Positions 10,008 to 19,311 of a DNA stretch of 37,306 bases are shown here, in pieces. Source of the DNA: Perkinsus marinus ATCC 50983 (Eukaryota; Perkinsozoa; Perkinsida; Perkinsidae); contig NW_003204865.1 in assembly GCF_000006405.1 (NCBI RefSeq), positions 34,766 to 72,071 of the forward strand. The letters run 5' to 3'. The notes beneath the pieces are model-generated. The model worked only from the letters and a program-made list of their open reading frames with translations, was not told where the DNA came from and did not search any database. Every line of letters starts with the position of its first letter. Positions within the stretch are counted from its first letter, which is position 1. Position numbers and translations under genes: made by a program.

Positions 10008-10953
10008 CTACTTGTAGTTCGGGGCGAAGCGATACGCCTTCTTGATCTGAGGGCCTTCAATATAAGTGAGACCCTCATTGAACTTGTATTGATCCCATTG
10101 ACAACGACGCCACTCTGAAAGAAGGTTCTCTACCATCATCCTCGATAGAACTCTACCATCATTCCACTTGAAACATTTGGTCGCAGCCTCCTCAGTCTCA
10201 ATGTCGGCCTGCGCCGTCAACAAACAACGGTACTCCTCTATCGCCAAGTACCTACAGTACCCCTTCCAAAACGACCCTTTGTGCACGACCAAGACTCACT
10301 TGCACGCATCGTCAGGATCAGACTGATGGATTCTCTTGGCATAATCAGCCGTTGCTTCGCGAATCTCGTTGGATGTGCGTGGTTCAGCCTCATTCGGAAC
10401 CAGACCTGCGTTTCCAACAGTGTTGGAATATACGTTCGCTTTCTTGAGCTGAGCTTAGCAAGTTCCTCAGTTATAAAATTCGGATAGAAGTATGCAGAAA
10501 CCATTCCAACACATGTAGTTAAGCATGTGCATACTTTCCCACACAGGTTTCCAGTACTCTCCCATTAGCATGCACCCTTCCCACTCACCGTAATGCTTGC
10601 CAACTTCCTTCTCCCATTCCGACCCGAACGTGTGTGGCTGAGGCTTCGGTGGAGCTGGTGCCGGGGGCTCTGGACCACCCCAAATCTAAGCACGTGTGTA
10701 GCAGCATGTACCCATCTGCTACGACTACCTCCCCTAACCCGCATTCCTTGATAATCTCATAGTTTTTCTCCGCCTCAGTCTTCGGCACAGCCTCGTACAC
10801 TCGGTACCTTTGTTACCACGCTTGTTAACCCTCACCCGAGCCAGAACCTACCAAGTGTCCGGGTCGTAGCCCATCGCAGCGTCCGAGAACTCCTTGGTCC
10901 CTGTCTTTGCCTCCGGCTCGGGCTTGGTTTCACACTGAGCTCTGTTAGGAGAG
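10008..10953 (-). CDS. Unrecognised multi-exon gene, Pro-rich middle, carries a MITE
   Basis: The last exon (10251-10008) runs from YLAIEEYRCLLTAQADIETE to YRFAPNYK plus stop. A 48-nt intron (10252-10299, GTGAGT...GTAG) separates it in phase from an exon reading AGLVPNEAEPRTSNEIREAT and DYAKRIHQSDPDDACK. Upstream islands are a segment with PEPPAPAPPKPQPHTFGSEW then EKEVGKHYGEWEGC (about 10690-10550), one with RVYEAVPKTEAEKNYEIIKE (about 10805-10740), and one with KPEPEAKTGTKEFSDAAMGY (about 10945-10850). A family A MITE (10418-10546) separates the Pro-rich island from the AGLVPNE exon. The MITE's TAAGCTCAG could serve as a splice acceptor, which would add LKKANVYSNTVGN in frame; this is inference. 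The Glu/Lys-rich character and the position next to COX2A could fit a mitochondrial protein, but nothing proves it. Confidence 0.45.
10418..10546 (+). mobile_element. Family A hAT-like MITE, internally shortened, inside a gene
   Basis: CAGTGTTGGAATATACG at the left, CCCACACAG at the right, only about 129 bp. The flanks GTTTCCAA and GTTTCCAG form an 8-bp target duplication with one mismatch. The same insertion (left part) is present in the duplicate at 2322. Confidence 0.8.
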
Positions 10954-11005
10954 AAAAGTCGATGGATCAAACTGCTCACCATAGAGATGGATTAAAAACG
11001 TCGCT

Positions 11006-11174
11006 ACAATGTACGAAAATGTGCACATGGTCAACTACATGTGTTGGTGACAAAACGGAAATTCTGGGAAGTTTGTAGTGCTTCTGTACACTTCTACCCG
11101 AATTCGCGTGAAATTCATGTACTAAGTGAGGAAACTCTTGAGCTCAGCCGAGGGTAGAGAGCATTTATTCCAAA
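11006..11174 (-). mobile_element. Family A hAT-like MITE, inverted
   Basis: Reads as the reverse complement of the family: ATGTGCACATGGTCAACTAC at the left and a GAGCTCAGCCGAGG block near the right. The ends are degraded and no clear target duplication remains. It lies between the 10-kb gene and COX2A. Confidence 0.7.
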
Positions 11175-11269
11175 TCTATATCCCTACGGCAGAGTGAGAG
11201 AGAATTGGATGTCACGGTGACGAACAAAGGTAGTGTGTTCAGTCCCCCTTCAAGATTCCTGGGAATTGT

Positions 11270-11458
11270 CAGTATTGGATTAAATGCTCGCTTTCCTCAA
11301 CTGATCTCAGGAGTTTCATTGTTAATTATACAAATTAACTTACGAACTCGGCTAGGAGTTCACTGAAACCAACAATAATTTCCGAACATTCCTTCAAGAT
11401 TTTCATATTGTCACCAACCCATGCAGTTAACCATGTGCGTATTTCCCCCCCCAGACTG
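11270..11458 (+). mobile_element. Family A hAT-like MITE with 8-bp target duplication
   Basis: CAGTATTGG at the left, CCAGACTG at the right. The flanks GGAATTGT (11262-11269) and GGAATTGC (11459-11466) match at 7 of 8. It lies in the upstream region of COX2A, about 260 bp before the start codon. Confidence 0.85.
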
Positions 11459-11717
11459 GGAATTGCTGGATATAGACCAACTCCCCAACCACGAAGTCGC
11501 TGCCCTATATACCACTCGTCCCAAGATGTGCCGGAATCATGCATGTTCGAATAGCAGATTCGCGTTGCTCCACGATGTCGACTCAGTCACATGTTCCTAT
11601 GGATTTCCAGAGTTCGCAGATTCGTTGAGGAAACTCGAGACACTGCAAGATTTCAAGATAGGGTATATAATTTGCGTGGCAGATCGTGGTGGTTATTTAT
11701 ATCACACTTGCGTTGCA

Positions 11718-12685
11718 ATGCTACTATCACGGGCCGGGGCGCTGAAGAGGTGAGGGTCACATCGTCCCCGCATTCATCACGAGTATTCATAGGTTCTCGG
11801 CCGCGCCTGCCTACAACTTGACAGCACAGCGATTCAAAAGCTACTACGATGATTTCAAGGACCGCCTCAAGCCGGGGAAGTACACCCAAGGTCGCTGCCC
11901 TCAGAGTGAAGGTGATTATCGCCAGGAGTCCAAGACTATCGGGAGGTGAGTACTTGCCTCTGGCAATCCGGTCGATTGTGATATCCCTTCAGAGAGCATC
12001 TCAACGATGATGGTACTCGCAGTAAGAGGTACACCGTCAAGGAAGGTGAGCGAAGCACATTGAAAGCCTTTAGAAGTTTTTGTACCCTCAGCTGATGCCC
12101 TCGGTTACCATTACCACCCACCGATCGATAAAAAGGGTCAGGTGTACGTAAAGGGGCCTAACACGGTCCATGAAAGAGGTCAGACTTGGATCAAAGGCTA
12201 CGAACTGCCCAGCATGGAGTAAGATTGTGTCATTAATACCGTTAAAGCCCGAACTTTCCAACGATTGCATGAGTACCTGTTGTACTCTAGATATACTTAT
12301 GGTCCCAAGCAGGAGGACATCCCTTTCTACCCTAGGGTCAAATTGAACGTCTGGGGTAAGGCTTTGCCGATACCTATCACTGGCGCACTCTACGCTCAGG
12401 CAACTACAACCTCGTTATGAAGGTGGAGTTCTTGTTCTTCTATTTGCCCACTATCATAGTCTTTGGGATTTGCATTCCTGTTTATACCATCAATTTCGCA
12501 CAGGAGGAAGTCATTTACACGACAATGACCGTTAAGGTCACTGGGAGGCAATGGTAAGCGAGCTCTGGCTTAGTATGTCGACCTTCGTGATGATCAATGG
12601 CTCAAGGTATTGGGTATACGAAGTCGAGTCCCCAACCGACGAGGAAGAGGAGGACGAAGATGACGAGGATGATGACGATGAGTGA
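11718..12685 (+). CDS. cox2a: Nuclear-encoded cytochrome c oxidase subunit 2, N-terminal half (COX2A), 7 exons
   Basis: Exons: 11718-11749, 11793-11945, 11993-12045, 12092-12218, 12291-12355, 12400-12553, 12607-12685. Introns are 43-72 nt and all phases agree (663 nt, 220 aa). The N-terminus MLLSRAGALKRFSAAPAYN looks like a mitochondrial targeting peptide. A hydrophilic region is followed by a membrane helix (VEFLFFYLPTIIVFGICIPV) and the COX2 signature VKVTGRQWYWVYE, matching the usual vK..G.QWYW.YE. The protein then ends in PTDEEEEDEDDEDDDDE instead of continuing into the copper (CuA) domain. This is the layout of split nuclear COX2 known from apicomplexans, dinoflagellates and chlorophycean algae, where a separate COX2B carries CuA. 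COX2B is not in this window. Only one membrane helix is seen where classical COX2 has two. It should work in complex IV of the inner mitochondrial membrane. Confidence 0.85.
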
Positions 12686-13205
12686 TGGAGAAGGCAGTCT
12701 TAGTGGTTGCTGTCGTTATTGAACATCTTGAGGCGCGAGCCCATGAAAATCATGATGATCTTGATGATTTTGCTTTTGTGAATGATAGCGGTTTGTTGAA
12801 CATTTCGAGCTGATACCATTCACATTGTCGTAGACAGGTTGAGGTTATTTTTCGATTTGCAGTATTGCGTTGTAGTTGTTGAGGAGAAGGAATTCGACGA
12901 AAGTATGTTATCTCTCTTGGGAGTAGCAGTCATGTAACGAGGTGTGTCGATAAGTATTTGTAAAGCTAACTATACTAAGTTATCATGAAGAGATCAGTGA
13001 CGTTGAATACTCTGGAACCTACAAGGGGTACTAATGACACTCCTATGGACGACAGTCATTATTGATCGACCGTAGTGACCATCACCACAAGTAAGGTAAC
13101 AACTATGGGATCCGTTACGGACTGTCCGTACCGCTAAGAGCATGTGCTTCTCGGGAGCTCGTCATCAAGCGATGGTCATTCCCCTCGAGGTACCCGAGTT
13201 ACTGA
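12686..13205. other. Intergenic region after COX2A
   Basis: Presumably the COX2A 3' untranslated region and a spacer. No gene, RNA or repeat was recognised before the minisatellite. Confidence 0.3.
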
Positions 13206-13210
13206 GTTAT

Positions 13211-13622
13211 GCCTGTTATATCTTAAACACTGCCTGTTATATCTTAAACACTGCCTGTTATATCTTGAACACTGCCTGTTATATCTTCAACACTGCCTGT
13301 TATATCTTCAACACTGCCTGTTATATCTTCAACACTGCCTGTTATATCTTCAACACTGCCTGTTATATCTTCAACACTGCCTGTTATATCTTCAACACTG
13401 CCTGTTATATGTTCAACACTGCCTGTTATATCTTCAACACTGCCTGTTATATCTTCAACACTGCCTGTTATATCTTCAACACTGCCTGTTATATCTTCAA
13501 CACTGCCTGTTATATCTTCAACACTGCCTGTTATATCTTCAACACTGCCTGTTATATCTTCAACACTGCCTGTTATTTCTTCAACACTGCCTGTTATTTC
13601 TTCAACACTGCCTGTTATATCT
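13211..13622 (+). repeat. 21-bp minisatellite, about 19.7 copies
   Basis: The unit GCCTGTTATATCTTCAACACT (any rotation) is repeated nearly exactly for 412 bp. Variants are grouped: TTAAAC/TTGAAC types at the left, one GTTC type in the middle, TTTCTTC types at the right. Since 21 is a multiple of three, the array is open in more than one frame; one frame encodes the heptad ACYIFNT about 20 times within an ORF at 13142-13729. It lies just beyond the 3' end of the C69 dipeptidase gene. I treat it as a repeat, since nothing but periodicity keeps the frames open. Confidence 0.95.
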
Positions 13623-13844
13623 CAATTCACCCATTAACCGGAAGTGACTTGGATTCATTAGTCTATCAACACAACATTTTAACTATTCCCAACAAGGAAG
13701 GAAAAGTAACGCTAAGCGCAGCGCACTGAGCAGTCAGAAATGCGCCTAATCGACGCGAATAAGAGATTCTCCGCTCGAGCGAGAGGATCTCCACTGAATA
13801 GCTTAAAAGTGAGTTAGCCAAGGTTAGAATGTCACTGTTAGAAT

Positions 13845-15638
13845 CTACAGTTCTTTCTCAGGGTTTGACAGTGCAGCATTACGAATAGCATCAGCCTGCT
13901 TCTGAGTTTCCTCATACCTCTTTCTTAGAGCAGCGAACTGCTCAGGAGTAGCCTCGAAATCTTGGAAACCAGCGGCACGCAACCACTCAGCAGACGGGCC
14001 ATAACCGACCATAGAATAGCCCCAATTAGTGTAACCATTTTGATACTTTCCAAGTAACGTATAATGCATATTCATCCACTCACGTTGAATCTCATCGTCA
14101 TAGTCCGCCATCTTCTTCTCGATATCATCAGAGGACTCGGTGAGCATCATCTCGTCAATCTTACTCTCGATACCAAACTGAGCCTTCCTAACATCATTGA
14201 CCATATACATATACTTCAAATCCATCACATTAGCAACAGTCTCAGCAGCCCACCAAAGAGAACTGTCATTCACCTCCCCTTGCCAGGAGTATTCGAGACA
14301 AGGAATAGACTTCACAGTTTGGCTGGGCTTAACGATAATCGGCACGAAAACACTCCCATGAGGGGACGACGGCGCAAAGTAAACCACGTTGTACTTGTTC
14401 TTATAAGTTACAGCTATGAAGCCATAGTATGAGTGCTCCTCAGAGATAGCCCTTTCCCAAGCACCGTGTTTGAAGGTCGCCTCAGCCCTGCCACCAGGAT
14501 ATCTCACTGGCGTCTTGAAGGGACCACCAGCAACAACATGGTCTGTCAAGTCATAGGGAGTACCCTCCATATGGTCTCGGTACAACCGACGCATGAAGTC
14601 AATTGTGATAGGCTCATCGGGCTTCACAGAGAAGGGGTAGGTAGGATGTTCCCATTCAACACCGAGAGTAGGGTCCAGATTAAGAGATGGGGCGAAAAGA
14701 GAAAGACCTCTCCAAATACGTCGACCGGAAACATAAGGATGACCCTGCTCACCCGCGCCGAAGGCATAAGCGAAATCAAGCAGACCAGCACCATTCCACC
14801 AACCGTACCTTAGTGCGATTTCATACATGTTGGTCGAGTATAAGAAATTATCGCCATCGACAGGATCGATATCACGAATGATGAAAGTGTTCGGCACGAT
14901 GGTGGCGTGACCCTTAGGAACTCTCTGGGCTGCCCAAACCGCGCTCGTAGTTGTATCGTCAGGAGTTACATGGAAAACCCAAACCTCCTCACCATCAGCC
15001 ACCACGAGGGCCTCACCAGAGCCGTAGTAACCATATTTCTCAGCATAGTCACCCATAGTCTGCACGGCACACCTTGCAGTGTCACAAAGCTCAAGTCCAA
15101 TATCAGATAGCTCGCCAATCCAAAACATTGCACCTTTACCCTCGGGACCGTCACCACGTGGGAAAGACTCCATACGAGCACTGCAAGTACTCTCGCCCAT
15201 AGAGACGCCAGCCTCGTTCATGATACCATAAGAGGAGTCCCAGTACCCGTAAGTGGTACCCTCCGGCATGTCGACGTACCCGGTGGGAACACTGGGTTGC
15301 TGGTCACCAACAGGAGCATAACTGGGAGCTCTCGAAGCGTCAACAATCCTGGGATATGCCAAGGCAAAAGCACCAGGGATCTCGTTTATGTAGACCGCTC
15401 TCTGCTGGCCGGCACCATAGGTCTTAGGAGGCACATAGACCACTCTGAAGTCCAACGGTCCGCCATCAGCCGTACTAGCGGCGATACAACCACCGTCAGC
15501 CGTGGCTGCACAATCGACTGCTGTTGCTGTACATTGACCGTCGGTGGCGAAGTGCTGCCGAGCTCCACTCTGAGGAGCGATTTCGGCGGCCAGAACGAGA
15601 CTGCTGGAAGCTAGCAAGGCGAGTGAAAGCGATAGCAT
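13845..15638 (-). CDS. Peptidase family C69 (PepD-like) dipeptidase, secreted, intronless
   Basis: One uninterrupted frame of 597 codons. The signal peptide is MLSLSLALLASSSLVLA. The likely N-terminal nucleophile is Cys36 in ATDGQCTATAVDC, exposed after propeptide removal as in other Ntn-type C69 enzymes, and it is followed by the ADGGCIAASTADG strand. Family landmarks include GTTYGYWDSSYGIMNEAGVS, GEALVVADGEEVWVFHVTPD, FAYAFGAGEQGHPYVSGRRI, MRRLYRDHMEGTPYDLTDH and SYYGFIAVTYKNKYN. The C-terminal part (from about residue 480) is rich in charged helices. Expected activity is hydrolysis of dipeptides, extracellular or in a vacuole. It is the only gene here with no intron, while neighbours have 3-10 exons, which hints at a retroposed or transferred origin. 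Length is somewhat above the usual C69 size, mainly from the signal/propeptide and C-terminal tail. Confidence 0.9.
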   Translation of the reverse strand: MLSLSLALLASSSLVLAAEIAPQSGARQHFATDGQCTATAVDCAATADGGCIAASTADGGPLDFRVVYVPPKTYGAGQQRAVYINEIPGAFALAYPRIVDASRAPSYAPVGDQQPSVPTGYVDMPEGTTYGYWDSSYGIMNEAGVSMGESTCSARMESFPRGDGPEGKGAMFWIGELSDIGLELCDTARCAVQTMGDYAEKYGYYGSGEALVVADGEEVWVFHVTPDDTTTSAVWAAQRVPKGHATIVPNTFIIRDIDPVDGDNFLYSTNMYEIALRYGWWNGAGLLDFAYAFGAGEQGHPYVSGRRIWRGLSLFAPSLNLDPTLGVEWEHPTYPFSVKPDEPITIDFMRRLYRDHMEGTPYDLTDHVVAGGPFKTPVRYPGGRAEATFKHGAWERAISEEHSYYGFIAVTYKNKYNVVYFAPSSPHGSVFVPIIVKPSQTVKSIPCLEYSWQGEVNDSSLWWAAETVANVMDLKYMYMVNDVRKAQFGIESKIDEMMLTESSDDIEKKMADYDDEIQREWMNMHYTLLGKYQNGYTNWGYSMVGYGPSAEWLRAAGFQDFEATPEQFAALRKRYEETQKQADAIRNAALSNPEKEL

Positions 15639-17076
15639 TTTGAGGGATGAAAAAAACTAGATATGATTATCGACCAAAGTGTAAACTAGTCAAAAGCGAG
15701 CCGATGGTTCAATATGCAATTGATGAGAACGTCAATACGATTCTCAGCTTGCTGACGCTGGGCTAAGGAATCTGCGTCCAAGCGAGGCTAGCTCTGTCCC
15801 CAAGTGAATAACTCAAGAAAACCCATACCACAGGCATTGTCCCTGACTATGAAAATGTCCTGAAATCGCGAACTTCTCATAGAGGGAATCGCCACGAATG
15901 CGATACCGCCTGCCATATTCGCAATGGTTCTAACTCGCGACTGTGCAGCCACCGGCTATTGCTGAGGCACTTGCTGTCGTTTGCGGAGTGTTATCCTTGA
16001 GAGCGGACCCAAACGGCCGAATTGTGGCTGCTGCAAACTATCGAGGCGAGTGATAGCAACAGACTTGTGCGGAGCAGCTGTTCGTTTCGAGCTGAGAATG
16101 ATTCTCTGGTGGTTGCCCTGGAGGGCTATTCACACTGAGGCGTCTTTTGAAGACAATAGACAACGGTTAAGCTACAGCAAGTACATATGCCTGATACACC
16201 GAGCAACTAATGCGCAATACTTTCAGATGGCGATCGAAACATGATGCAACACTGTGAAACATGAATGTTCACAAGGCCGTGTGTGCACTCACTGGCCTCC
16301 GAACCAGAGAGGCCCCGCTCATCCTGTTGCCCTCGTTCATCACCTAACACGGTAGCCGATGTTCACAAGGTTGTTCACAGCCAAATTGTTCATACCAAGC
16401 GTTGGCCTGCACTCCTAGGTCTGAGCCTTTTCTGGTGCGTATGAGAGCTCTGGAAGCAGGGATCTCCACGCGACGCGTGCAACACAGGACGGTAGAATTC
16501 GGACAATTGAGCGTCAGACTCCGTGGCCGCTAAGGGCCGGATGTATCTGCTCATTATTCCATACCCTTATTAAAGTACGCGTACGAGAATTGATTGTGTC
16601 CCCCTGAGGGCTTGAATTGACCACCGTTGGACTTGATCGTGCTCGGATCGGCATAAAGCCCTTGATCGGACACACAGGCCGGGGCCCAGGCTGAATCAGG
16701 CAGGCGTGCTCCGCGTTGGACAAGACACCTTTACCGGGCACTCGGAATACATAGTGGGGTTGCCTTGCAGATGTGAGTTTCTCACAAACAGATCTCTCCT
16801 TGAATGTGCGAGGAACGGCGTCGGCCGCTTTCCAACCAGGCTTGGGTTTCTGTGCAGTGCGTTCGCGTGCCTGAACATTCTATCTGCCAGAAATAAGCGT
16901 TCACTAACCGCACCTCTCGCAACTCGAGTTTCTTTCTATCATCTCTGGCAAAACTGACTGCCGAATTAGGTCTGGTCAGGCGACCGATATCGGGACGGTG
17001 AAGTTTACTGTATCCGAACGATGGTACGGGGGATATTCCGTGGAGGCGCATCGACACTAAAGGAGGGCGTGATGCC
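15639..17076. other. Intergenic region between the dipeptidase and the MITE array
   Basis: Probably contains the dipeptidase promoter next to 15640. Open frames exist on both strands at 16514-17057 but overlap each other without splice or family support. The stretch next to the MITE (17076 down to about 16980, minus strand) may be coding; see the 17-kb gene. Confidence 0.3.
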
Positions 17077-17481
17077 CAGTGAATATATGTTCGCTCTCCT
17101 CAGCTGAGCTCAGGAGTTTCCTATGCAGTGTTAGAGGAATATATGTTCGCTTTCCTCAGCTGAGCTCAGGTGTTTCCTATACAGTGTTAGAGGAATATAT
17201 GTTCGCTTTCCTCAGCTGAGCTCAGGAGTTTCCTATACAGTGTTAGAGGAATATATGTTCGCTTTCCTCAGCTGAGCTCAGGAGTTTCCTATACAGTGTT
17301 AGAGGAATATATGTTCGCTTTCCTCAGCTGAGCTCAGGAGTTTCCTTGCTAATTGCAGGAGTCTATTTACAAATTCAGGGAGAAGTGTACTGAGGTTGAT
17401 AAGGACCACTCGGAGTTTCCTCAGAATTTTCGTATTGTCACCAACACATGTAGTTGACCATGTGCATATTTCCCCACAGTG
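17077..17481 (+). mobile_element. Family A MITE with five tandem copies of its left end (56-bp unit)
   Basis: The word GAATATATGTTCGCT starts at 17081, 17137, 17193, 17249 and 17305, exactly 56 bp apart. Each unit holds CTCAGCTGAGCTCAGG and a CAGTGTTAGAG start. The fifth unit runs on into a complete element ending CCCCACAGTG. Flanks GTGATGCC (17069-17076) and TTGATGCC (17482-17489) form an 8-bp target duplication with one mismatch, so the array grew inside one insertion. Confidence 0.9.
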
Positions 17482-18060
17482 TTGATGCCAATCTTCTCTC
17501 CAAGAGTGACAATTTGCAGAGATTTTCCACTGCCGAGAAAGGCCACAGTGCTGAATATAATAAAAGAAGAAAGTATGGTGTCGCGAGGTAAACTTTCGTA
17601 GGTAGAACAACTGACCTGCCTCGTTCAAAATCCGTGGCGGTACAGTGTCTTTCAACCATACGTGGTTAGCAGATGTCCTTCTGTTGCGATCGACACAGTG
17701 ACCGTTGGGGACGTTTTCGGAGTGCGAAGGTTGACTGATGTCCGCTTGTGGAGTGCCTCCACAGTAAATCAATGCGGATACCATGTACTGCTCTCGGTTC
17801 TGATATGACCAATCGAGTCGTCGCGGCTTACCAGGGTACTTCACTTTGTCGTTCGGAAGATCCCCAATTTCCGGTATAGTCTGAGAGTAAAGCTGTCGCT
17901 TCCTTAGCAGCCATTCATAAGGCCGACCTTGATCGAGTACGAAAGGGACATTATGTCGTGGCCGCCATATTGCGCCGATAATCGATCCAATTCACGAACG
18001 AGCTCAAATCGATCACCTGATCGATTTGTCCTAAAGCGATGACTGCTCGATCATTCAGAG
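17482..18060 (-). CDS. Unrecognised coding exons, possible P-loop, interrupted by a MITE
   Basis: An exon at 17880-17616 reads TIPEIGDLPNDKVKYPGKPR, LDWSYQNREQYMVSALIYCG and later SANHVWLKDTVPPRILNEAG. It is preceded by TTTACTCTCAG. A 47-nt intron with a GCTGCTAAGG branch-like site separates it, in phase, from an upstream exon ending 17928 (ELVRELDRLSAQYGGHDIMS, then LSYSIK). Downstream, after TTATATTCAG, a frame reads VAFLGSGKSLQIVTLGEKIG, which has a Walker A-like AFLGSGKS, but the phase of this join is uncertain. This exon stops at the family A MITE; with the MITE and one target copy left out, the frame continues on the far side as ITPSFSVDAPPRNIPRTIVR. Several overlapping frames look coding at 17950-18060, so the 5' end is unresolved. 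Function unknown. Confidence 0.4.
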
Positions 18061-18156
18061 ATTAGGCTGAGGTTAAACGTCATTGTTAACGGCGACAATC
18101 GTTGATGACTCTTCCCAGTGTTGCGCTCGTACGGATATGTTCCTGCTAGAAGCGTA

Positions 18157-19193
18157 TCAATCGGAGAGAAAATTCATGAAGAGCTCGTTATGTCTGGCCG
18201 AGAGTCTCTTCAGTGTCTTCTCGGTCCTCTTGAGTTCTAATACCTCACTGTCTAGGAAGTCGATGATGATTTTCAAAAATTTAGACAAGCATATGCCTGA
18301 TATGTTTTGATGAATTCTTTGACACTTCTGAGATCAACTGCGTATTCACCCATATTACCGATTTCCTAGGCTCCTCGTGCCTTAGAGATTAAATGGCCTT
18401 GGGTGTAGATTAACGAGAGACCATAAGCTCGTGGTCGGCCCATTGGTGCTGATTGCGTTTCGCAGGTCTCCAACAGACCTCGAATGAAATTCCGATGATG
18501 ACTTTACGGAAATCCAACACTGAATTCTCGTGTTGAGTAAATCCAACGAGCTTTTTAACCCTGAGGAAAAAGACGATTCCTTCGAAAATCGCATTTCTTT
18601 GAGATTCTAACAACATGTAGTGAGCATCATAGTATACTTCATGCGTTAGCGATTCTCTCGTGGTAGTCTCTAGTCGGTCCCAATCTCTGCGAATGTCAGC
18701 ATTCCAATCCAGTGGGGTAAAATTTGTACATGATCAACCACAAGTGTTAGTGATAATAGCGAAATTCTAACGAAATTTCAAATTTTGGAAAATTTCTGTT
18801 AGTTTCTGTTCACTTCTCGTATATATTCTCTCGATTCGTATATGAACTCCTATGATTGATGAGGAAACTATCGAGCTCAACTGAGGAAGGCGAACATATC
18901 AGCTGTTGGTAGTTGCAAGACTGGTGGCAAAATTATGTTGTCGTAGCACTGTGGAGACGAGACCAATACGAGTGTTACGTTACTTATACGCTTGTGTCAA
19001 AATAGATGGTGAATGACGGGCTGAGGTTGATCGATTTCCTGAGAAAAGCTACACTATCTGTGAGTAAAGAAGTGCATAGTCGTGGCGAAGACTAATATAT
19101 AGTCACTGAGGATTTTCCACACTCACAATTCACCTCAGAACTTCGTAGTGTTTTACGATGATGAACCTCCCCACTCGTAAACAATCTTAACAT
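18157..19193 (-). CDS. Unrecognised five-exon gene, coiled-coil-like C-terminus
   Basis: Exon a 19193-19127 (MLRLFTSGEVHHRKTLRSSE). Exon b 19057-18990 (SVAFLRKSINLSPSFTIYFD). Exon c begins 18948 (CYDNIILPPVLQLPT) and ends at or inside a family A MITE. Exon d 18686-18479 (DWDRLETTTRESLTHEVYYD, then LLESQRNAIFEGIVFFLRVK). Exon e 18327-18157 (KCQRIHQNISGICLSKFLKI, then DSEVLELKRTEKTLKRLSAR and MNFLSD plus stop). Phases agree at a-b, b-c and d-e. The c-d join needs a phase-2 donor; a GTTCGCC inside the MITE would fit. The Leu/Lys/Glu-rich end suggests a helical coiled coil. I recognise no family. The donor of exon d is GTCTGT, not the consensus, so that exon end is less certain. Confidence 0.5.
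18710..18905 (-). mobile_element. Family A hAT-like MITE, inverted, in an intron
   Basis: CAGTGGGGTAAAATTTGTAC at the left is the family's right end inverted; GCGAACATATCAGCTG at the right is its left end inverted. It lies between exons c and d of the unrecognised gene. The flanks do not match, so the target duplication is lost or the ends are misplaced. Confidence 0.75.
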
Positions 19194-19311
19194 GTGCGGT
19201 GATTCACGTCAGCTTGTGAAGACTTGAACGGACATCTGAACGTGAAACTCGATAAGACTTCGTGTTTCCGTATCAATCGCCTCTCATGCACATGTGTCGG
19301 GCATCTATGAT

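Noticed and set aside
13211-13622. CRISPR array
   Set aside because: The repeats are directly contiguous with no spacers, and the DNA is eukaryotic by its introns.
13142-13729. 195-codon frame with about 20 heptads ACYIFNT as a real repeat protein
   Set aside because: The frame is open only because the unit is 21 bp; a second frame is equally open, and there is no signal peptide, domain or splice support. Kept as a minisatellite.
14064-14813. Plus-strand open frames opposite the dipeptidase gene
   Set aside because: They are shadows of the 597-codon C69 gene on the other strand, with no family resemblance.
16514-17057. Overlapping frames on both strands at 16.5-17.1 kb
   Set aside because: Three frames compete and none has domains or matched splice sites; left as unassigned, apart from the possible continuation next to the MITE.
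17299-17844. 181-codon minus-strand frame read straight through
   Set aside because: Its lower third is MITE sequence and it crosses likely splice sites. Only the upper part (17616-17844) is taken as coding.
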